Assembly: GCA_021018815.1 (NCBI GenBank)
Contig: JAITYX010000047.1
Location: 744,001 to 808,000, forward strand
Direction of reading: 5' to 3'
DNA: 64,000 bases
Origin: Talinum fruticosum
Lineage: Eukaryota; Streptophyta; Magnoliopsida; Caryophyllales; Talinaceae
Below, in pieces: positions 39,546-51,700 of this stretch (positions are counted from its first letter, which is position 1; every line of letters begins with the position of its first letter). Position numbers and translations under genes: made by a program. Under the pieces are notes generated by a model that was given only the letters and a program-made list of their open reading frames with translations, did no database searches and was not told where the DNA came from.

Positions 39546-42444
39546 TTACAGGCATATAATGAAGTCCCTTTTCCTTTTGGGCATCCTCCCTTTGAGTAGC
39601 CAATTTTGCCAGTCTTCCATGTGCCCAGGTTTATCCATGCCTCTTAGTGACTTCCAGATCTCTTCCCTAATTGTAGTACTGTAAGGGCAAAAATAAAAGA
39701 GATGTTCTGCATTCTCATCTTGCTCCCCACACATTACACAATCTATTGGTATCAGGGAGATTTTTGCTAATCTGCTTCTCAATGGGAGTATGTCCCTGTA
39801 CAAGAGCCACAATTAAATTTTCTACTTTGCTATTATACTTCTATTCCAAACAATCTTTCCCCATTGAATTTTCTCTCCATCTGCATTCATGATTTTATAC
39901 CCCTGCTTGGGTATGTACTTCTCTGTGAGGCTTCTCATCCACTCTTTGATCTCGTTTTTAAGGCTGCATATCTTCTTTAAATACGAGCACACGTCCATTT
40001 TTGGCTCAAAATTCCACCTATCCTTGCCTTGTTAATGATGACTATGGATCCATCTTACCCACAGCTTACATTTCTCATGTGCAACTGCCAAATATGTTTA
40101 GTTATCACTGCTCTATTCCATATTTTTGGGTTCCTCCATGCTTTTTCTCAGTGCATATATTCTCCGAAGCAACCAGTGTGGAATCCTTCTCTTATTCTCC
40201 TTTGATTGCCAAAGAATGCTTCTGCATACACTTTCTATCTTTTTATCACACCTTGGGGCAGTACAAAATCTACTATAAGTTGCCTTTTCCTTTCTTCTTC
40301 CACTCCAGCCAGCACAATGACAGATTTGTCTTCATTAATAGTTAGCCCTGATGCTTGTGCAAATAACTCCAAGATATTCTTAATAGCTACTATGGAACTA
40401 GTATCAACCTTGGAGAACACTAACAAAAATCATCTGCAAAGGATAAATGACTTAGTTGAGGGCTTTTGCACTTGGGATGCAGTGTAAAGCTTTTTTCTCA
40501 GCATTGAGTAATCTTGATAAACCCTTCATAGCAATCACAAATAACAAAGGTGACATGGGATCGCCAGTCTCAAGCCTTTCTACCCCCTGAAAAAAACCAT
40601 GTGAGCCTCCATTTATGACAACGGAGTAAGATGGGGATGTTACACATGCCATTATCCATCTCCTGAAGTCGGTAGGGAACTTGAGCCCATATAGCTCTAT
40701 GTATCCCCATTGCACAGAATCATAAGCTTTGCAAAGGTCCAGCTTCATAATGCATTTTGGAATGATGTTTTTCCTTTTATATCCCCGGACAATTTCTTGG
40801 CATAGCATCACATTATGCTCTAATCTCTGCCTTTGATAAATGCACATTGACTCATATTGATCAGGCTAGGCAAGATCTCTTTCATTCTATCACATAGAAT
40901 TTTGGTTGGTCTAAAATCTCCCCCATTAGTTGGCAGTTTACTTTTGGAATGACAACTAAATTAGTTGTGTTCACCTCAGTGAGCGATTTCCCAGTCTTAA
41001 AAAATTCTTGCACTGCTTTCACCACATCCCCCCACTATTTCCCAGTTCTTTTTGAAAAAATTGCTAGTGTATGCATCAAGTCCAGCGGATTTAGTGCCAT
41101 CTATACTTAACATAGCTTTCCTTACTTCCATGGGAGTTACTATAGCTGTCAGCTATGCTGGTGCTCAATATTTAAAATTGGCCCTTGATTGTATATGTAA
41201 GCAGGAGTTGGGATTCGTACCTCTTTGGATGTGCCTAATAGGCTTTGGTAAAATTGTACCATATGATCTGCAACTGCCTTCTTCCCTTCAATTCTCTGTT
41301 GGGTGGAGTTCAGTAAGTTGTATGTAATTTGCTGTTTTCTCTCTGAGTACTGCAAAGAACAGTTTAGAGCACTGGTCGCCCTCACCAATCCGGTCAATTT
41401 TGCATTGCTGTTTCAGCAAATTGCACAGATGCTGATAGAGCACCACTTAATTCCTCTTTTGCTGCATTTTCTACTTCCTGCAGATGAGGATTTGGAGGAT
41501 CCTCATTCAGATCCTGTGGCACTGCTTGTAGATTAGTCCTCAAAACATCAATTTTAACATGTATATTACCATATTAGCTTTTGTGTAAACCCTTCAGGGG
41601 TCTCTTCGACCTTTTCAGCTTCGACACAATCTGGAACATTCTAGTCTCTTTATATGATGCCTGCCAAACCCTTTCAAGGATATTTTTGAACTCAGGGTTA
41701 TCCATCCACTTATCACAAAACCTAAACGGAGTTTGTTCCACAATTTTGCTATGAAAACTTATCATTGCAGGAGAGTGGTCAGAGATTCCTTCATGCAGAC
41801 TTGTGCATCTTCTGGTCCTAAAATAGCCTCTTTTGGTTGGCAAGCACCTTGTCCAACTTGGAAAAAACTCTTATCACCTGGATCATGTCTATTTGACCAT
41901 GTATAATAGCACCCATTATACTTCATTTCTCTCAAATCAAAAGCTTGCAAGCACTCTCTAAAATCCACCATCTCATTAATGGTAACTCTTCTTCCTCCAA
42001 TCTTGTCTTCATCATTCAACATAGCATTAAAATCACCCATTAAAATCTATGGCTTCTCCATGTCCTTTGCTATCAATTTAATGTCCTGCCACAATTGAAT
42101 TCTTAGGTCTAGGTCATTATGACCATAGACAAAAGAGATACAGCATTTTATGCCTGTATCATACTGTATCATACTGTAGCCCTCCACAGTGGCCTTGACA
42201 ATACTAATTTGGTAATGGGCTTGTCTCCATAATACTCAAATTCTCCCACTTGGATGATGATTATGATTGATAAAAGAGCCCAACCTGATAAAGTATTATT
42301 CCAAATAGGCTCTACACCCTTCATTCTAACCTTGGTTTATACTAATCCATGTAATCCCACCTTATTGACTCCAGTGAAGTTTTTAACTTTATACTGCTTT
42401 TGGGGGCTATTCATCCCCCTTATATTCCAGCTTGCGATATTCAT
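39546..42444 (-). pseudogene. LINE ORF2: endonuclease-reverse transcriptase, broken
   Basis: Starts at 42,444 with MNIASWNIRGMNSP, the typical endonuclease opening, overlapping the end of ORF1 by 38 nt. The endonuclease motif GDFNAML is at about 42,040 and YTWSN follows. The reverse transcriptase segment at 40,452-40,847 shows KLDLCKAYDSV and GDPMSPLLFVI. The FADD catalytic box lies at about 40,425 and a stop codon follows within a few residues. The zf-RVT segment CVMCGEQDENAEHLFYFC is at 39,546-39,812. The pieces lie in different frames, so it is not functional. Confidence 0.88.
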
Positions 42445-43609
42445 ACTTCAAAAGGAGGTTCTCCAACCCGTGATCCTCATCCCCTGTTGTCTCTTGTTGT
42501 AGCACTTGGAATGTGCTCGATAATTCCACCCCTCTTTGGGTAGGTGGCATCACTAGTCTTTGAGCAGTAATAATTCTTTGAAATCCCTCTTCATCAATAT
42601 GAGGAGTTCTAGGTTCAGGTGGTTCAGGTTGTACTTGCTGACTTGGCACCCATACTTGTTTCACTTTATTCTTCTTCCTGGTATGCCCAATTATTTGGCA
42701 GTAGGAGCATTTCACAGGTTTCAGTCATACTCCACTTTCTGTCTCACAATGATACCCCTTTCATTCTGGAATTCAACATAATTAGGTAACTCCCTATCCA
42801 GCCTCACCTCCACCAGGATTCTAGCAGAGCTCAGCACCTTATTACCCCTTTCATTATGTCAACATAATCAGGTAACTCCCTATCCAGCTTCACCTCCACC
42901 GGGATTCTAGCATAGCTCAAGAGCTTCTTCTCCCTTGTTTGTTTGTCAGTTGAGACTCCCTATTTTACTATTTTACTGAGACCTTGAACACTCCAGCATT
43001 TGAAGTCGAGCTCAGGTAGAGTATCCCAAATTGGCAAGGTTGAGATAAATTCCCTATCGATTGTCATTTCTTCATCCCATGCTTTCATAATTAGGGGTTT
43101 CTTGTTAAAAAAGAATAGCCATTTTTGAAGAACCCTATCTCTGTCCTCCACTATGGTGAAATTGGCTAGGGACACACCTTTTCGAACTGTTGAACCCACT
43201 CCATATGCTTTTGAGGAAACCATTTATCACCTGATAAGGTGGGTTCGCCCCAAGTACACAACAGATTGGGAAAGTATTCTAGTATTCAATGTCTTCCTGA
43301 ATATCTTCGCGTTCAATTTTTGCGAACTTGCAGCTACTAATAATAATCATAATCTGGACATCACAAAGGGACAATTCTATACCTTCCTCATTATCCATAG
43401 TGCTAGCGTAAGTCCTAAGTTCTAGATAGAGCATTTACCTCAGGGGATGTAGATTTTATATCTGAAAATATCTCCGCTCTCGATCCTTTGTCATCTCCCG
43501 AATTTCTGGTGTTTGAGGAGTCATCTTGAGCTCCTGGTGTTACCACTCCACTTTTCGTTGCCGATTGATTCGATTTTGTTGCTTTTCTAGGCCGTCCCTT
43601 TCTTGCCAT
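42407..43609 (-). pseudogene. LINE ORF1: DUF4283/zinc-knuckle protein, broken
   Basis: Starts at MARKGRPRKA (43,609). The DUF4283-like part is at 42,960-43,223 (DRDRVLQKWLFFFNKKPLIM, then DFKCWSVQGLSKI). A zinc knuckle CSYCQIIGHTRKK lacks its last Cys. A roughly 70-bp direct duplication (about 42,777-42,915) lies between these parts. Frames change between segments. Confidence 0.8.
42777..42920. repeat. Tandem duplication inside LINE ORF1
   Basis: Two adjacent copies, each containing TAACTCCCTATCCAGC and CACCTCCACC. They differ at a few positions, so the duplication is not recent. Confidence 0.8.
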
Positions 43610-44610
43610 AGGCTCTCGTTCAACAGCGTTAGAGAGAGAAGGAAAACCCAATTTTTGCTCATTTTTGGCTGAGTTAAGATCGCCTTCTTAGATTCAAAAG
43701 ACAATACCAACGTCATAAGTAGAAATCATCAAGATCATCTAAATTTATAAGTAAAATGCTATGAGATTCCCAAGGGGTTTTAGAGGCATAGTGTTTAAGT
43801 GATTCCAAGACCCCGAAGGCTATATTATCAACAGCTTTTCGAAATTTTTTAGAAATTTTCATAAAGTTGTCAAATAATATCTTAGCAAACCTACCGACAA
43901 TTCAAGAAATTCTTCGTTATTTGAGGCCCATTCTAGATCACTTCAACACCATTGTACACCAACAAAACATTTAAATGTAACACCCAAATATTTCTTATTC
44001 TTGATCGGGTTGGGATAAACATATAAGATTCAAAAGACAATAGCAATGTCATCGGTACAAATCATCAAAATCATCTAAATTTACAAAAAAACACTTTATG
44101 CTTCCCAAGGGGTTTCGGAGGCATAATGTTCAACTTCTTCCAAGACAAAAAAATGAATTATTATCCATGGTTTTTCGCAATTTTGGAAAACTTTCGAAAA
44201 ATTGTCAAATAATACAATAACAAACGTACTGAAAATTCAAGAGCTTCTTGGCCATCTAAGGCCCATTCTAGATCATTTCAAAAGTATTGTATACTAGAAA
44301 AACACTCAAATAAAACACCAAAATATTTTGCTCATTGTTGGCTTCTTTGGATCACCTTCTAAAATGAAAAAAATAATGACAATGTCATAAGTAGTAATTT
44401 TCAAGATCATCTAAATTTATAAAGACAATACTGGGAACATCCTAAGGGATTTCGGAGGCATGGTAGTTAAGTGCTTCCGTGACCAAAAATGAAGGTTATT
44501 ATCCACGGTTTTTGCGATTTTTGGGAAATTTTCAAAAAGTTGTCAAATAATTAACAAACCTACGGACAACACAAGAGTTTCTTTAACTATTTAATGCCTA
44601 TTCTAGATCA

Positions 44611-44620
44611 TTTTAAGAAC
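44611..44620 (+). other. Left target-site duplication of the MULE
   Basis: TTTTAAGAAC, identical to 45,755-45,764. Confidence 0.9.
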
Positions 44621-45754
44621 GGATTATTAACATCTATACCCCTCGTACTATGCTCGCAATCATTTTTCTACCCATGTCCTATTGAAAATTATTTTCAACC
44701 CCCTACCTTACCGACATATTAAAATTATAGGTAAACTTGAGATTTTAAGTTGACCGGAGACGTTAAAAGACAAAAATACCCTTCTATTATCTCTACCCTC
44801 CTACCCCCTAATTTGGCACCCCCTCTCTCTCTCTCGGTCTCTCTCACTTTCTCTCTCCCTCTTCCTCTCCCTCGCTCTCTCTCTTCCAATTCCCGGCATG
44901 CTGCCAAGCAAAAAGGACCAAGCCGAGATTGCCTTGATCCCGACCAAATCGGACCAAGTTCTATAGTTATTGGTGAAAGAATCCCAAATAATAAGCATAA
45001 CGATCCGGGTCTCCTTCGGGTGTGTAGACCTAAAAACTCACGAAGCTTAGGCAATCCGGAAGGGCCATAATAGTGTCGAGTCGGAGTTAGAGGACTTAAA
45101 ACGAAGGAGGGCACGAGAGAGAATGGGGAGGCCCTCGTCGAACACCTGGTGGGCATGTTCTCCTCCGGCGACGAGATTGACAACCAATAAGGAAACAAGT
45201 CCGAGGGAGAGAAGGAGCTCGGGCTTGGAGACTTTGGACCGCTTCTAAGTTCCATTGTTGATGGAGTGGAGGGAGTGGAAGAGAAGCGAGACATAGTTGC
45301 CCGATGCGAAGCCATGGGAGGGGTGGGAGGAGAGACGGGTAGAGAGGGAGGATTGAGCCTCTATTCTCACCGATCGCTTGGGGTGAGGGAGGAGAGAGAG
45401 ATTGTGCCTGGAGGTCGAATGATCGGATGAGATTCGGAGGAATTGGAATTGATTGGAATCGAGCACGACCCCATGTCTATGTTCCGGTTTCCGATTGTGA
45501 TTGCTTTCGCTGTATTGGGTTATCCTTCTCCTCCCGTTCTTGTCTCGTTCGCATCGCCATTGTTGCGTGAGACATGAGAGAGATAATACAAAGGTATTTT
45601 TGTCTTTCAACGTCTCCTTTCAACTTAAAATCTCTAAGTTTACCTACAATTGTAATATGTCGATAAGGTCGTGGGGTTGAAAATAATTTTTAATAGGACA
45701 TGGGTAGAAAAATGATTGCGAGCATAGTACAAGGGGTACAGATGTTAATAATCC
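44621..45754. mobile_element. Mutator-like element (non-autonomous, Pack-MULE candidate) inside the satellite
   Basis: 1,134 bp. Long terminal inverted repeats are at 44,621-44,794 and 45,579-45,754 (about 175 bp, beginning GGATTATTAACATCT, roughly 90 percent identical by eye). A perfect 10-bp direct duplication, TTTTAAGAAC, flanks it at 44,611-44,620 and 45,755-45,764; 9-11 bp is the size typical of Mutator superfamily elements. The 780-bp interior is much richer in GC than the satellite and has long open frames on the minus strand (44,725-45,315) but no transposase. It looks like captured genic sequence of unknown origin. Confidence 0.9.
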
Positions 45755-45764
45755 TTTTAAGAAC
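45755..45764 (+). other. Right target-site duplication of the MULE
   Basis: TTTTAAGAAC, identical to 44,611-44,620. Removing the element and one copy restores a continuous satellite unit. Confidence 0.9.
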
Positions 45765-48700
45765 ATTGTAAACCAACCAAACATTTAAATAAAACATTCA
45801 AAATGTTATAAGTAGAAATCATCAAGATAATCTAAATTCATAAAGAGAATATTGTGAGGTTTCCAAGGGCTTTCGGAGGCATAGTGGTCAAGTGCTTCTA
45901 AGACCCAAAAATGAAGGCTATATACACGGTTTTTGCAATTTTTGGAAAATTTTCGGAAAGTTGTTAAATAATTTCTTAATAAACCTATTGACAATTCAAG
46001 AGGTTCTTGGCTATTTAAGGCCCATTCTAAATTATTTCAAGAGCATTGTACACCGGAAAAACACTCAAATAAAACACCCAAATATTCATCGTTCTTGGTT
46101 GCTCTGGGACCATCTTATAAGATAAAAAAGACAATAGCAATGTCATAAGTAGCAATCATCAAGATCATCTAAATTTATAAAGAGAATACAATGAATTTCC
46201 CAACGGGTTTCATAGACATTGTGGTCAAGTGATTTCGGGACCAAAAATGAAGACTATTATCCACGATTTTTTGCAATTTTAAGTCAAATAATACCTTAAC
46301 AAACCTACTAACAATTCAAGAGGTTCTTGGCTATTTAAGGTCCATCCTATATAATTTCAAGAGCATTGTACAAAAGAAAAACTATCACATAAAACACCAA
46401 AATCTTACTCATTCTTTTCTAATTAGGGATCACCTTCCAAGATTAAAAAGACAATGGCAAAGTCATGAGTATTAATTATGAAGATCATCTAAATTCATAA
46501 TGATGATAGTGTGAACTTCCAAAGAAGTTTCGGAGATGTAGTGGTCAAGTGCTTCAAAAACCCTAAAATGAAGGTTATTATCCACGATTTTTTTGCAATT
46601 TTTGGAAAATTTTCGTAAAGTTGTCAAATAATATATTAACAAACATACTAACAATTCAAGAATTTCTTGGCTATTTAAGGCCCCTTATGGATCAGTTCAA
46701 GAGCATTGTACACCGGAAAACGCTCAAATGAAACACCCAAATGCTTATTTTTGGCTACTTTGAGATCACCTTATATTATTCAAAAACAATAGCAATGTCA
46801 TAAGTAGTAATCATTAAGATCATCTAAATTCATAAAGGGAATATTGTGATCTTCTCAAGGGGTTTCACGGGCATAGTGGTGAAGTGCTTCCAAGACCCAA
46901 AAATGAAGGCTATCACCCACAATTTTTTGCAATTTTTGGGAAATGTTTGTAAAGTTGTCAAATAATATCTTAACAAATCTACCGACAATTCAAGAGGTTT
47001 TTGTCTATTTAAAGCATATTCTAGATAATTTAAAGAGCATTGTACACCGTAAAAACATTCAAATAAAACACCCAACTCTTGCTCAATCTTAGTCGGCGTG
47101 GAATCGCCTTCTAAGATACAAAAGACAATAGTAATATCATAAGTAGAAATCGTGAACATTATCTAAATTCATAAAGAGAATATTGTGAGCTTTCTAAGGG
47201 GTTTTAGAGGCATAGTGGTCATGTTCTTCCAATACCGAAAAATGAAAGCTATAATCCACGGTTTTAAGCAATTTTTGGGAAATTTTCATAAACTCGTCAA
47301 ATAATATCTTAACAAATCTGTTAGCAATTTAAGACATTCTTGACTATTTATGGCCTATTCTAGATCTTTTTGAGAGCACTCGAACACTAGAAAGACACTC
47401 AAATAAAATATCCAAATCTTGCTCATTGATTACCTTTTAAGATAAAAAAAATATCATAAGTAGAAATCATCAAGATCATCTAAATTTATAAATAAAATAT
47501 TATGAGATTTCCAAGGGGTTTCGGAGGCATAGTGGTCAAGTGCTTCCAGGAATCAAAAATGAATGCTATTATCCATGATTTGCTTCAATTTTGGGAAATT
47601 TTCGGAAAGTTGTCAAATAATATCTTAACAAACCTACTCGACAATTCAAGAGGTTCTTGGCTATTTAAGATCCATTCTATGCTAGAATAAAACACACAAA
47701 TCTTACTCATTTTTGGTTGCGTTGGAATCACTTTCTAAGATCTAAAAGACAATAGCAATATCATAAGTAAAAATAATCAAGATCATATAAATTCATAAAG
47801 AGCATAGTGTGAGCTTGCTAAGGGGTTATAAAGGCATAATGGTCAAGTGCTTTCAAGACCTAAAAATGAAGGATATTATCCACGGTTTTTTGCAATTTTT
47901 GGTAAATTTTCGAAAATTGTCAAATAATATCTAAACAAAAGTACTCACAATTAAAGATGTTCTTAGCTATTTAAAGTCCATCTAGATCATTTCAAGAGCA
48001 TTGTACACTAGAAAAATACTTAAATAAAACACCGAAATCTTGTCCATACTTGGCTGCATTGGGATCACTTTATAAGATCAAAAGGACAATGACAATGTCA
48101 CAAGTAGTAATTGGCAAGATCATTTAAATTCTTAAAGATAACACTTAGAACTTTCCAAGCGGTTTCGTAAGCATAGTGGTCAAGTGATTCTAAGACCCAA
48201 AAATGAAGGTTATTATCCATTTTTTTTCAATTTTTGAGAAATTTTTGGAAAGTTGTCAAATAATATCTTAACCAATCTATTGAATATTAAAGAGATTCTT
48301 AGCTATTTCAAGCCTATCTAGATCATTTCAAGAGCATTGTGCACTAGAAAAATACTTCAATAAAACACTCAAATCTTGTTCATTCTTGATCGCTTTGGGA
48401 TCACCTTCTAAGATCAAAAAGACAATGATAATGTCATAAGTAGTAATTGGAAAGATCATGTAAATTCATAAAGATAATACTAAGAACTTTTCAAGGGGTT
48501 TAATAGGCATAGTGGTCGGTTGCTTCCAAGACCCTAAAGTGAAGGCTATTATCCATAGTTTTTTGCAATTTTAGGAAAATATTCAAAATTTGTCAAATAA
48601 TATCTTAACAAACCTACTAACAATTAAAAAGTTCTTGATTATTTAAGTCCCATTTTAGATCATTTCAAGAGCATTGTACACCATAAAAATACTCAAATAA

Positions 48701-51700
48701 AAGATCTTGTTCATTCTTGGCTGCTTTGTGATCACCTTATAAGATAAAAAAGACAATGGCAATGTCATAAGTAGTAATTAGCAAAATCATCTAAATTCAT
48801 AAAGATAATACCGGGAACTTCCCAAGGGGTTTTATAAGCATAGCAATCAAGTGCTTCCAAGACCCAAAACGAAGGATATTATTTCAATTTTAGAAAAATA
48901 TTCACAAAGTTGTCAAATAATATCTTACCTAACCTTCCGATAATTGAAGAGATTCTTGGCTATTTAAGCCCCATTATATATCATTTTAAGAGCATTGTAC
49001 ACTCGGAAAAACACTTAAATAAAACATCCAAATCTTACTCATTCGATAACTATTTTGGGATCACCTGCTAAGATTCAAAAGACAATAGCAGTCATAACTA
49101 GAAATTATCGGGATTATTTAAATTCGTAAAGAGAATACTTTGAGCTTCCTTAGCGATTTTAAAGGTATATTGGTCAAGTGCTTCCAAGACCCGAAAATGA
49201 AGGCTATTATCCACTGCTTTTTACAATTTTTGAAAAATTTTCAGAAAGTTTTCAAATAATATTTTAACAAACTTACTTACAATTGAAGAGGTTCTTGGGT
49301 ATTAAACACCCGGTCTACATCATTTCAGGAGTGCTATACATGACAAAAACACTTAAATAAAACACCCGTATCTTGCTCATTCTTGCTTGCTTAGGGATCA
49401 CCTTATGAGATCCAAAAGACAATAACAATATCATAAGGAAATATCATGAACATCATCTAAATTCATGAAGAGAATATTGTGAGCTTCCCAAGAGGTTTCG
49501 GAGGCATAGTGATCAAGTGCTTCCAATACCGAAAAATGAAGGTTATTATCTACGATTTTTTGTAATTTTTTGATTTTTTGTAATTTTTTGAAATTTTTAG
49601 AAAGTTGTTAAATAATATCTCAACAAATCTACCGACAATTCAAAAGGTTCTTGGGTATTTAAGGCCTGTTCTAGATAATTTCAAGAGCAATGTACCCAAG
49701 AAAAACACTCAAATAAAACACACAAATTTTGCTCATGTTTGTCTGTTTTGGGATCACTTTGTAAGATCTAAAAGACAATAGCAAGTGTCATAAGTAGAAA
49801 TAATTAAGATTATCTAAATTCATAAAGAGTATAGTCCGAGCTTCCTAAGGAGTTTAAGAGGCATAGTGGTCAAATGCTTGTAAGACCCGTAAATGATGGC
49901 TATTATGCACGGTTTTTTTGTAATTTTTGGGAAATTTTCATAAAGTTGTCAAATAATATCTCAACAAACCTATTCACAATAAAAAGATTCTTAGCTATTT
50001 AAAACCCATCTAGATCATTTGAAAAGAATTGTACATTAGAAAAATACTCAAAAAACACCCAAATCATGTTCATACTTGATTGCTTTGGGATCATCTTCTA
50101 AAATAAAAAGACAATGGCAATATCCTAAGTAGTAATTGGCAAGATCATTTAAATTCATAAAGATAATACTAAGAACTTTTCAAGGGGTTTCATAGGCATA
50201 ATGGTCAAGTGCTTCCAAGACCAAAAATGAAGACTATTATCCACGATTTTTTGCAATTTTAGGGACATATTTAGAAAGTTATAAAATAATATCTAAACAA
50301 ATCCACTCGTCAATTCAAGAGGTTCTTGGTTATTTAAGGCCTATTTTAGATAATTTCAACAACGATCTACAATGGAAAAATACTCACATAAAACATACAA
50401 ATCTTGCTCGTTCTTTGCTATTTTGAGATCATCTTCTAAGATCAAAAAGACAATGGAAGTGTCATAAGTAGTAATTGGCAAAATTATCTAAATTCATAAA
50501 AATAGTACTCGTCAACTTCCCGTGGGTTTCATAGGCATAGTGGTCAAGTGCTTCCAAGACCCAAAATGAATGCACGATTTTTTGCAATTTTAGGAAAATA
50601 TTTGAAAATTCGTAAAATAATATCTTAACAAATATTCGACAATTCAAGAGGTTCTTGGATATTTAAAGCTCATTCTAAATCATTTCAAAAGCACTATACA
50701 ACATAAAACTCTCAAATAAAACACACAAATTTTGCTCATTCTTGATTGCTTTGGGATCACTTTGTAAGATCTAAATGACAATAATAATGTCATAAGTAGA
50801 AATAATCAAGATTATTTAAATTCATAAAGAGAATAGTGTGAGCTTCGTAAGAGGTTTCGTGAGGCATAACGGTCAAGTGCTTCCAAAAGCCAAAAATGAA
50901 GGCTATAATCCACGATTTTTTGTAATTTTTGAAAAATTTTCAAAATGTTGTCAAATAAAATCTTAACAAACCTACTCACAATTAAAGAGGTTCTTAGTTA
51001 TTTAAAACCCATCTACATGATTTCCAGAGCATTGTACACTAGAAAAATACTCAAATAAAACCCTCAAATCTTTTCATTCTTGGTCGCTTTGGGATCACCT
51101 TTTAAGATAAAAAGGACAATGGAAAAATCATCTAAATTTATAAAGATAGTAGCTTAAAGTTCCCAAGGGATTTCATAGGCATAGTGACAAGTGCTTCTAA
51201 GACCAAAAATGAAGGTCGTTATCAACGGTTTTTTTAAATTTTGACAATTTTAAGAAAGTTGTCAAATAATATCTTAACAAACCTAATCTTAACAAACCTA
51301 CCGACAATTAAAGATATTCTTAGCTATTTAAGGCCCATTCTAGATCATTTCAAGAGCATTGTATACCAGAAAAATATTCACATAAAACACCTTAATCTTG
51401 TTCATTATTGGTCGCTTTGAGATCACCTTCTAAGATTAAAGAGACAATGACAATGTCATAAGTAGTGATTGGCAAGATCATTGAAATTGATAAAGATAAT
51501 ACCGTCAACTTTCACGGGGCTTCATAGACACGAGTGGTCAATTGCTTTCAAGACCAAAAATGAAGGCTATTATGCACGGGTTTTTGTAATCTTAGGGAAA
51601 TATTCGTAAAGTTGTCAAATAATTTCTTAACAAACCTACCGACAATTAAAATGTTCTTGACTATTTAAGGCTTATTCTATATCATTTCAAGAGCATTATA

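Larger units (their letters stand above)
39250..43642 (-). mobile_element. Decayed L1-type LINE retrotransposon
   Basis: Minus-strand non-LTR element with all the usual plant L1 parts in order: ORF1 with a DUF4283 domain and zinc knuckle, then ORF2 with endonuclease, reverse transcriptase and a zf-RVT zinc-binding domain. It is broken by several frameshifts and stops. Its 5' end (right side) abuts satellite DNA at about 43,643. The 3' end is placed near 39,240, where coding resemblance stops and a T run (the complement of an A tail) begins. Confidence 0.88.

Noticed and set aside
44725..45315. 196-codon frame inside the MULE as an expressed gene
   Set aside because: It includes part of the left TIR and a CT repeat, and the terminal part is low-complexity. 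At best it is a captured fragment.
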